From Alphaproteobacteria bacterium (GTDB lineage: Bacteria; Pseudomonadota; Alphaproteobacteria; GCA-2746255), in the NCBI GenBank assembly GCA_021296325.1, contig JAGWAR010000014.1, positions 1 to 33,541 of the forward strand: 33,541 nt of DNA. The letters are read 5' to 3'. The number at the start of each line of letters is the position of its first letter. The first letter of the stretch is position 1. This document shows positions 7,872-14,358 of the stretch, one piece after another. The notes beneath the pieces were generated by a model. The model ran no database searches and was not told the origin of the DNA. It was given only the letters and a program-made list of their open reading frames with translations. The translations under genes were made by a program, and so were the position numbers.

Positions 7872-8666
7872 TCATGCGCTCTGGGCAGGTGCGCTCGCGG
7901 CAACGTCCGGTGCCCGCTTCTTTTCAAAAGTGGCATAGCCCGTCTTTTCAAGTTCGAGCGCCAACTCCTTTCCGCCGGTTTCGACAATCTGGCCGTCCGA
8001 CAATACGTGGACCTTGTCCGGCACGATGTATTCGAGAAGCCGCTGGTAATGCGTGATCATGAGGATGGCGCGCTCCGGGGAACGAAGCGCGTTAATGCCA
8101 TTCGCAACGACCTTTAGTGCATCGATATCAAGGCCCGAATCCGTCTCGTCGAGAACGGCGAGGGTGGGGTCGAGCAATGCCATCTGGAAGATTTCGTTAC
8201 GTTTCTTCTCGCCGCCCGAGAAGCCGACATTGACGCCGCGCTGCAGAAGATTCTCGTCGATCTCCAGCAAGGTAGCCTTTTCACGGGCAATTTTCAAAAA
8301 TTCAACAGCGTCAAGTTCCTGTTCACCCCGATGCGTGCGAAGCGCGTTCAACGCCGCCTTCAGGAAATACATGTTCGAGACCCCCGGAATCTCGACCGGG
8401 TACTGCAACCCGAGAAAAACGCCTTCACGCGCCCGTACTTCCGGCGCCATCTCCAGGAGATTCTTGCCCCGGAATCGGATATCGCCCTTCGTCACCTCAT
8501 AGCCCGGCCGCCCCGCGAGCACGTGCGCCAGTGTGCTTTTTCCAGAGCCGTTCGGCCCCATCACGGCGTGCGCCTCGCCGGCTGGCACCGTAAGCGTAAG
8601 GCCGCGCAGGATTTCCTTGTCCTCGACCGTCACGTGCAGGTTTTGAATTTCCAGTAGATTCGGCAT
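7872..8666 (-). CDS. sufC: Fe-S assembly ATPase SufC
   Basis: SufC is an ABC-type ATPase that drives conformational change in SufB and SufD; it is soluble and not a transporter. The 264-residue protein has Walker A GPNGSGKST (37-45), a Q-loop at GLQYP (86-90), the ABC signature FSGGEKKRNEI (149-159) and Walker B with LAVLDETDSGLDID (169-182), where SufC has ETDSGLD in place of the usual EPT. I use the ATG at 8666; a TTG two codons upstream is less likely. It lies 18 bases after the restored end of sufB, with GAGGTAGGG in between as a possible ribosome-binding site. Confidence 0.96.
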   Translation of the reverse strand: MPNLLEIQNLHVTVEDKEILRGLTLTVPAGEAHAVMGPNGSGKSTLAHVLAGRPGYEVTKGDIRFRGKNLLEMAPEVRAREGVFLGLQYPVEIPGVSNMYFLKAALNALRTHRGEQELDAVEFLKIAREKATLLEIDENLLQRGVNVGFSGGEKKRNEIFQMALLDPTLAVLDETDSGLDIDALKVVANGINALRSPERAILMITHYQRLLEYIVPDKVHVLSDGQIVETGGKELALELEKTGYATFEKKRAPDVAASAPAQSA

Positions 8667-8684
8667 CTTCAACGTTTCCCTACC

Positions 8685-10132
8685 TCAGCCGACTGCGCCT
8701 TCGAGGGAGACGTTGATCAGTTTCGTGGCCTCAAGGGCAAACTCGATCGGCAGTTCCTTGAAGACTTCCTTGCAGACGTTGAAACGGCGTCCTCCTGGGA
8801 AAGGCCGCGCTGATTACAGTAAAACAGCTGGTCCTCGCTGATTTTTGAGGTCGTCGCTTCGTGTTCGACATGGGCCGTGCGATTCCGTGATTCGATATAG
8901 GGCACCGTATGCGCCCCGCACCGGTCGCCCAGCAGCAGGGAATCGCATTGGGTATAGTTCCGGGCGTTTGCAGCACCGCCGAGGATTTTGACAAGCCCCC
9001 GATAGGTGTTCTGGCTTTGGCCGGCCGAAATGCCTTTCGAGATGATCGTGCTACGCGTGTTTTTGCCGATATGGATCATCTTCGTGCCGGTATCGGCCTG
9101 CTGATGGTTGCTCGTCGTGGCGACGGAGTAAAACTCTCCGACCGAATTGTCGCCCTGCAAGATGCAGCTTGGGTACTTCCAGGTGATGGCAGAGCCGGTC
9201 TCGACCTGTGTCCAGGAAATCTTCGAATTGCGGCCACGGCAGGCACCCCGCTTTGTAACGAAGTTGTAGATACCCCCCTTGCCGTCCTTGTCCCCCGGAT
9301 ACCAGTTCTGAACGGTTGAATACTTGATTTCGGCGTCGTCCATCGCAACCAGCTCGACCACCGCCGCGTGCAGTTGGTTTTCATCGCGCATCGGCGCCGT
9401 GCAGCCTTCGAGGTAGCTCACATAGCTGCCCTTTTCCGCGACGATGAGGGTGCGTTCAAACTGGCCGGTTTTGGCGGCGTTGATCCGGAAATACGTGGAA
9501 AGTTCCATCGGGCAACGCACCCCCTCCGGCACGTAGACGAAGGAGCCGTCGCTGAAAACGGCCGAATTCAGGGTGGCGAAGAAATTGTCCGAGTAGGGGA
9601 CGACGCTGCCTAGGTATTTCTTCACCAGCTCGGGGTGATTCGCGACGGCTTCCGACATCGGGCAGAAAATAACACCGACTTCGGCCAGCTTTTCCTTGTA
9701 GGTGGTGGCGACGGAAATGCTGTCGAACACGGCATCGACGGCAACGCCGGCCAGGGCCTCCTGCTCCTTCAGCGGAATGCCCAGCTTCTCGAAGGTGGAA
9801 AGCAATTCCAGGTCCACTACATCGAGGCTTTTCGTCCGGTCCTAGTCGGATTTCGGTGCCGAGTAGTAGTACGCTCCCTGATAGTCGATCGGCGGGTAGT
9901 GGACGTTTGCCCAGGTGGGTTCTTCCTTTTCCATGGCGAGCCACGCCCGAAAAGCCTTCAGGCGCCACTCCAGAAGCCACTCCGGTTCGTTCTTCTTGGC
10001 CGATATGAACCGAACGATTTCTTCGTTCAGGCCAGGCGGGGCCTGCTCGGCTTCGATGTCGGTGACAAAGCCGTATTTGTACTTCTCGGTAGCGGAGCGA
10101 ACCGCTTCAATGGTGTCGGTATTTGTCGTCAT
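8685..10132 (-). pseudogene. sufB: sufB, Fe-S scaffold subunit, broken by an in-frame TAG and a frameshift
   Basis: SufB is the main cluster-binding scaffold of the SUF system. The coding sequence starts at the ATG at 10132 (MTTNTDTIEAV) and reads through YYYSAPKSD to a TAG at 9842-9844 (codon 97). The same frame resumes straight after it ([14 protein letters not shown], where SufB normally has KSLDEVDPELL) and continues as excellent SufB, including [13 protein letters not shown] and [20 protein letters not shown]. Near 8778-8789 the frame breaks: after [10 protein letters not shown] the reading must shift to recover [19 protein letters not shown] and the stop at 8685-8687, and about five residues of the conserved SMIVNGF element are missing, as if some 13-16 bases were lost. 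With one or both lesions corrected it is about 487 residues, normal for SufB. Whether these are true mutations or sequence errors cannot be decided here. Confidence 0.88.
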
Positions 10133-10160
10133 TCCCGTTTACGCTGTTCGTTTTGTGGTT

Positions 10161-10622
10161 CTATAGGGGGGTAACGTCTTTTCCGCCTTTGGATAAGGGT
10201 GGCTCGAAGAAAGGAGGCAGCGGTGCCGTCAGGTCGGAAAGCCGGATATCGGCAAGGGCATTGCGTACCGCATGGTTGATGATCTGCCAGTTGCCGCGTT
10301 GGGGGCACAGCGATTCAATGCCGCACGTGCCGTCGGAATCCTCGATGCAATGGGTAAGCGCGATTGGCCCATCGATGGCCGAGATGATGTCGGCGACCGT
10401 GATCGCATCCGCCTCCCGGCCAAGGCGATAGCCACCCTTGGCGCCGCGGTAGGAGGTAAGCAGGCCGCGGTGGACAAGCCCCTTCAGCACCTTGCTGACC
10501 ACCGGCACCGGCAGGCCCAGATCGCTCGCCAAACCCGGCGCGCTGAACCGGCGATCAGTATGCGCTGCGATATGGCTCATCAAGACGACGCCGTAGTCGA
10601 CCAACCTGTTCAAGCGAAACAT
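10161..10622 (-). CDS. iscR: Rrf2-family Fe-S regulator of the SUF operon (IscR-like)
   Basis: Rrf2 regulators of this group sense cluster supply by holding a [2Fe-2S] cluster and controlling Fe-S assembly genes. The 153-residue protein has a winged helix: the N-terminal RLVDYGVVLMSHIA, a recognition helix around LPVPVVSKVLKGLV (37-50), and the wing SYRGAKGGYRLGR (57-69). Three cysteines follow, Cys92, Cys100 and Cys106 (spacings 7 and 5, wider than the 5 and 5 of E. coli IscR). The C-terminus ends in a proline- and glycine-rich tail (about 134-153) without family support. I start at the ATG at 10622; a GTG at 10664 is in frame but sits inside the probable operator. The gene leads the operon, 28 bases before sufB. 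The symbol is by similarity; suf-operon members are also called SUF regulator. Confidence 0.9.
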   Translation of the reverse strand: MFRLNRLVDYGVVLMSHIAAHTDRRFSAPGLASDLGLPVPVVSKVLKGLVHRGLLTSYRGAKGGYRLGREADAITVADIISAIDGPIALTHCIEDSDGTCGIESLCPQRGNWQIINHAVRNALADIRLSDLTAPLPPFFEPPLSKGGKDVTPL

Positions 10623-10645
10623 GGTACCCCGCTCGGAAAGCAAAT

Positions 10646-10664
10646 CCGTACTAATTAAGTCCAC
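10646..10664 (-). promoter_or_regulatory. candidate Rrf2/IscR-type operator of the suf operon
   Basis: On the minus strand the sequence around GGACTTAATTAGTACG matches the core of the E. coli type 1 IscR site, GACT, five mostly A/T bases, then AGTC, except that the last half-site base is A and one flanking purine differs. It lies just downstream of the predicted -10, so a bound regulator would block or reduce transcription of its own gene and of suf. The match is by eye and there is only one copy, so it is a candidate only. Confidence 0.4.
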
Positions 10665-10667
10665 TTT

Positions 10668-10696
10668 AAAATTGGCGAGTTCCGGCCGTCTGTCAA
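10668..10696 (-). promoter_or_regulatory. candidate sigma70 promoter for the suf operon
   Basis: The minus strand has a perfect TTGACA -35 box (10696-10691). The -10 region lies 17 to 19 bases later in an AATTTTAAA tract (10673-10665), a weak match to TATAAT. A weak -10 combined with an operator-like sequence right after it is a common layout for a regulated promoter. A transcript from here would have a leader of about 35-40 bases before the regulator ATG. Confidence 0.4.
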
Positions 10697-10716
10697 GGCC
10701 CGAAAGCCATAATTAT

Positions 10717-10731
10717 CTATAAAGATTATAG
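10717..10731. repeat. perfect 6-base inverted repeat in an AT-rich stretch
   Basis: CTATAA AGA TTATAG is a perfect hexamer palindrome with a 3-base spacer, set in the most AT-rich segment of the divergent region between the suf regulator and the diguanylate cyclase gene (about 10710-10738). It is about 20 bases upstream of the suf -35 box and about 180 bases upstream of the cyclase start. It may be an operator or simply the -10 region of a plus-strand promoter; I cannot tell which. Confidence 0.35.
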
Positions 10732-10909
10732 GGTTATATGGCCGATCCCGGCAGGCACGGGCTTTTCGGCCTCGTTGAGGGGGCGAATTCGCTGAAAATA
10801 GGCCTTTTTTAACCAGTTTTAACTAAACAGGGGCTTCAGAACGTCCAGAACGCCGAAGCATGCTCCGGCAGGCGTGGACAGGGTGGTTTCAGGTGAAGGG
10901 ACGCAAGGA

Positions 10910-11965
10910 ATGGCCTATCACGAAAGCTTGGAGCTGGCGGCCAAGTACGCCAAGGCGGCGCTTGTAAAAATGGCGACACTTGGGATCGTGGCGCAGCCCA
11001 AGAATTTCGAACTCTGGTACGGGTACTATTCCGGCACGAATCCGGAACTGAAACAGACTCTGGAAGTCATTCTCAGGAAAAAAGAGACGTTCACGGACGA
11101 GCTGAATGCCGAACTTCACGATCGCTTTTTCGGCCTTGCCAACGACGTGGCCGAAATCCAAAAAGCAAGCGACCGGATTCAATCGGCCGTGACACGAGTA
11201 TTGGAATATCTTGGGGATACGAATACCCAGGTTTCCGATTACGGGAAAACGCTAGAAACGATGTCCGGCAAAATTGCCAAAGAGACAGACATCGAGGCAA
11301 TCCGATCAACCGTGGCCGGAATTCTGTCGGAAACCAAACGAATGGCCATGAGAAGCAGCAAACTCGAAGGCCAGTTGAAAATCGCCACCGATGAAATCGT
11401 CGAATTGCACGAGCATATTCAATATGTCCGTCAGGAGGCGGCAACGGATGTGTTGACCGGTCTACCGAATCGCAAGCATTTCGACGAACAGCTTCGCTTG
11501 TGCATGCATCAAAGCCAGGAAGCGAGCGAGGCGCTTTGTCTGGTTATGGCAGACATCGATCACTTCAAGAAATTCAATGACAACCACGGTCATCTTCTGG
11601 GTGATCAGGTGTTGTGGCTTGTCGCGAACACGCTTGTCGAATGCGTCAAGGGGCGCGACATACCGACGCGCTTCGGTGGTGAGGAATTTGCCATTATCCT
11701 GCCGCGTACGAATATTCATGGGGCGAAGCAGGTTGGTCAGGAAATCCGCACGCGCGTGGCCTCGAAGAAGGTCATCCGCAAGGCAACGGGGGAAGATCTG
11801 GGTGGAATCACGGTTTCGCTGGGCATTGCCCAATACCATCCGGGGGAGACTCCCGAGAGCCTCATTCAGCGGGCAGACAATGCCCTTTATCGTGCCAAGA
11901 GTCAGGGCCGCAACCAAGTAGTGACGGAAGCCTTCCCCGATTCGGCGGTCGCCATGCAGGGGTGA
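10910..11965 (+). CDS. GGDEF-type diguanylate cyclase
   Basis: The C-terminal half (about residues 175-340) is a GGDEF domain that would make cyclic di-GMP from two GTP. It shows DVLTGLPNRKHFDE (180-193), MADIDHFKKFND with the metal-binding Asp, the active site RFGGEEF (254-260, a GGEEF variant typical of active enzymes) and the end motif ADNALYRAKSQGRN. The inhibitory I-site RxxD is replaced by KGRD (247-250), so product feedback may be weak or lost. The N-terminal 170 residues contain no PAS, GAF or membrane helix; they look helical, with coiled-coil-like heptads around 75-170, and begin with an ELWYGYYSGTNPEL stretch found in many alphaproteobacterial cyclases of this type. The protein is probably cytoplasmic. 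I start at the ATG at 10910, with AAGGGACGCAAGGA just upstream, not at the GTG at 10874. Confidence 0.9.
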   Translation: MAYHESLELAAKYAKAALVKMATLGIVAQPKNFELWYGYYSGTNPELKQTLEVILRKKETFTDELNAELHDRFFGLANDVAEIQKASDRIQSAVTRVLEYLGDTNTQVSDYGKTLETMSGKIAKETDIEAIRSTVAGILSETKRMAMRSSKLEGQLKIATDEIVELHEHIQYVRQEAATDVLTGLPNRKHFDEQLRLCMHQSQEASEALCLVMADIDHFKKFNDNHGHLLGDQVLWLVANTLVECVKGRDIPTRFGGEEFAIILPRTNIHGAKQVGQEIRTRVASKKVIRKATGEDLGGITVSLGIAQYHPGETPESLIQRADNALYRAKSQGRNQVVTEAFPDSAVAMQG

Positions 11966-11987
11966 TCGGGCTTTAGCCCCGCCAGCC

Positions 11988-12962
11988 TTAGTCGGAGTCG
12001 TGATCGAGCAGCTTGGCGAGGCCGAGGAAGGCCGGTTCCGGGTGGCAAATGACGAAAGTCGGAATGCCGGCCAGATAATCGGAGAAACGCCCCTTTTCCT
12101 CGAAGCGCCGTCGAAACCCGGACGCCGCGAAGAAGTCCCGGAACCGTGGAAGAATGCCACCCGCCACATAGACGCCACCTTGTGCGCCAAGGGTGAGGGC
12201 CAGATCGCCGGCAACCGTGCCCAGCATCTCGCAGAACGTGTGCAGGACGGCAAGGCAATCCGGCTCCTTTCCATCAAGTGCACGGCGCGTAAGCTCGTCC
12301 GGCGAGGCGGGGACGGGGGCCTTGCCGCCGATCGCCTCATAGAGGTTGAGCAATCCCGGCCCCGAAACGACACGCTCGGCGGAAACGTGGTCAAAACGCT
12401 CCCGCAGCTTTTGTAAAACGCCTGCCTCCGTGTCTGTCACCGCCGCCATCGTTACATGGCCGCCCTCGGTCGAAAGTGCCATCCATTCGCCATTGGCCGT
12501 CGGTATCAGGCCGGAAACGCCAAGCCCCGTGCCCGGCCCAATCACTACGATCGGCGCGTCTTCCGCTGCCTTGCCGCCGCCCACTTTGTATAGGTCTCCG
12601 GCATCGATCTCCGGAACGCCAAGCGCAATCGCGGTAAAATCGTTGATGACGTCAAGGCGTTCAAACCCGAAACGCTTTCGTATCGCCTGAATGGAAAAAA
12701 TCCAGGGGCAGTTCGTAAGCTCAACCCTGTCGCCGCTTACCACCGAAGCCGCCGCGAAGGCGGCCTCTTTCGGCGCGGTTTCTACCGGCAGGCGCTGGAA
12801 ATAATTGGCAATGGCGCTTGCCAGATCCGCATAATCCGCCGTGCGATACGATTCAAGATGATTAGCAGTCTTGCCTTTTTTCTGCAGGGCGAAACGAACG
12901 TTCGTTCCGCCAATATCCGCAAGAAAACGGTTGGCTGGCTCTTCCCGTTGCTTGTCGGTCAT
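11988..12962 (-). CDS. glk: glucokinase
   Basis: This is a bacterial glucokinase of the Glk family (not ROK), phosphorylating glucose with ATP. The 324-residue protein has the phosphate loop LADIGGTNVRFAL (residues 14-26), sugar-binding and catalytic INDFTAIALG with Asn107 and Asp108, IGPGTGLGVSG (141-151), STEGGHV with Glu166 and His169, and a C-terminal GGVYVAGGI adenosine motif. It follows otsA by 4 bases, so it is the last gene of the trehalose operon. In that position it could trap glucose released by the GH15 hydrolase. It converges with the diguanylate cyclase gene, with 22 bases between the stops. Confidence 0.95.
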   Translation of the reverse strand: MTDKQREEPANRFLADIGGTNVRFALQKKGKTANHLESYRTADYADLASAIANYFQRLPVETAPKEAAFAAASVVSGDRVELTNCPWIFSIQAIRKRFGFERLDVINDFTAIALGVPEIDAGDLYKVGGGKAAEDAPIVVIGPGTGLGVSGLIPTANGEWMALSTEGGHVTMAAVTDTEAGVLQKLRERFDHVSAERVVSGPGLLNLYEAIGGKAPVPASPDELTRRALDGKEPDCLAVLHTFCEMLGTVAGDLALTLGAQGGVYVAGGILPRFRDFFAASGFRRRFEEKGRFSDYLAGIPTFVICHPEPAFLGLAKLLDHDSD

Positions 12963-12966
12963 GGGG

Positions 12967-14358
12967 TCAATTGACGGAGTAGGGCGCTTCCCGAAGCGCG
13001 GCTACAAATTTTTCTCGCCACGTTGTGATGTCGTTCCGCCGCAGCGTTTTCATCATTTCTGTCCAGCGCGCCTGGCGTTCGTCGAGTGGCATGACGAGCG
13101 CCTGTTTCAAGGCATCCGCAACCTCCTCGATGTTGTATGGATTGACGACGAGCGAATGATCATCCAGCTCGTGCACGGCGCCGGCAAAATGGGAAAGCAC
13201 CAGAACGCCGGGGTCTTCCGGATCCTGGGCGGCGATGTATTCCTTGGCGACCAGGTTCATGCCGTCCCGCAAGGGCGTCACGAAGCCGACATGACTGGTT
13301 CGGAAGAACCCCATCAATGTCCGGCGCTTGAAGCGGTGATTCATGTAGCGAATCGGTACCCAGTTAAACTCGGAAAAGCGTCCGTTGATCCGGCCGGCCG
13401 CGGTACTGATTTCGTCCCGCATTTCCTTGTATTCCTGCACGTCCGACCGGGAAAGCGGTGCAATCTGGATCAGGGTGGCGCATTGTTCCTGAAATTCCGG
13501 GCAAACCTGGAGGAAATGCTCGAAGGCCAGGAACCGTTCCATGATCCCCTTGCTGTAATCCAGTCGGTCGACCCCGATGATCATCGGGCGGCCGTGCAGG
13601 CTTTCCTGCATCTTTACGGTTGTGGTCGATTTTTTCGAATCCTCGGCAACGGCGGCGGCGTTTTCCACGTCAATGCCGATCGGAAAAACACCGGCAAAGA
13701 AAGTACGGCCGTTCGCCTTCACGATTCCGTTCGACATCACCTGTCCCTGGATCTCTCGGGTGATGTAATTATGAAAGGCGTACAAATCCATTTCCGTCTG
13801 AAATCCGACGACGTCGTACGCGCAGAGACTTTCCACCAACTCGTGGTGTCCGGGCAACGCCGTCAGGACTTCGGGAACCGGGAAGGGGATGTGCAGGAAA
13901 AACCCGATCGGATGATTCACGCCTTTCTGGCGAAGTTCGTGCGCCAAGGGGATCAGGTGGTAATCGTGAACCCAGATAAAATCGTCACCCTCCAATAGCG
14001 GTGCCAGTTTCTTTGCGAAATAGGCGTTGACCCTTCGATAGCCGTCATAGTCTTTTCGGCGAAAGGTCATTAAATCCGGACGGTAGTGAAAGACCGGCCA
14101 GATAACGCGATTCGCGTAGCCCGAGTAGTATTCTTCGTAATCCTGCGGCGAAAGATCGAGCGTGGCGTAGGTCAGCCCGTTCGTGGAAGTGACGTTCGGC
14201 CGGACGGAAACCTTCGCAGCATATTTGCCGCTCCACCCAAACCAGATCCCACCATAGGTTTCCAATGCTGCCTGAATGGAGACGGCAAGGCCGCCCACGC
14301 TGGTCTGATTTTTTCCAGCTTCTTCCACACGGTTGGAAACGACGACGAGACGGGTCAA
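12967..14358 (-). CDS. otsA: trehalose-6-phosphate synthase OtsA, TTG start
   Basis: OtsA (GT20) joins UDP-glucose and glucose 6-phosphate to make trehalose 6-phosphate. The 463-residue protein begins TRLVVVSNRV, the usual N-terminal strand, then has GGLAV (22-26), WVHDYHLIPLA (129-139), FFLHIPFPVPE, GVDRLDYSKGI with the donor-binding Arg265 and Lys270, and TPLRDGMNLVAKEY (361-374). The frame is open upstream to 14499, but that part overlaps the GH15 gene with no homology. The start is TTG at 14358, four bases after the very strong GGGAGGAGG (14371-14363). The TTG overlaps the GH15 stop as TTGA, so translation is coupled. Confidence 0.95.
   Translation of the reverse strand: MTRLVVVSNRVEEAGKNQTSVGGLAVSIQAALETYGGIWFGWSGKYAAKVSVRPNVTSTNGLTYATLDLSPQDYEEYYSGYANRVIWPVFHYRPDLMTFRRKDYDGYRRVNAYFAKKLAPLLEGDDFIWVHDYHLIPLAHELRQKGVNHPIGFFLHIPFPVPEVLTALPGHHELVESLCAYDVVGFQTEMDLYAFHNYITREIQGQVMSNGIVKANGRTFFAGVFPIGIDVENAAAVAEDSKKSTTTVKMQESLHGRPMIIGVDRLDYSKGIMERFLAFEHFLQVCPEFQEQCATLIQIAPLSRSDVQEYKEMRDEISTAAGRINGRFSEFNWVPIRYMNHRFKRRTLMGFFRTSHVGFVTPLRDGMNLVAKEYIAAQDPEDPGVLVLSHFAGAVHELDDHSLVVNPYNIEEVADALKQALVMPLDERQARWTEMMKTLRRNDITTWREKFVAALREAPYSVN

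Noticed and set aside
6737-8056. A 439-codon plus-strand open frame opposite sufD and sufC
   Set aside because: Antisense shadow of two clear genes; no conserved motif.
553-9844. Stop-codon recoding (TGA or TAG as sense) to explain the two interrupted genes
   Set aside because: TGA, TAG and TAA are all used as genuine stops in neighbouring intact genes, and the two interruptions involve different codons. No selenocysteine or pyrrolysine context is visible.
11965-11988. Possible terminator hairpin between the diguanylate cyclase and glk
   Set aside because: GGGC-TTTA-GCCC is only a four-base stem without a T-tract, so not supportable.
12871-13998. A 375-codon plus-strand open frame opposite otsA
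   Set aside because: Antisense shadow of otsA and the glk start; no motif.
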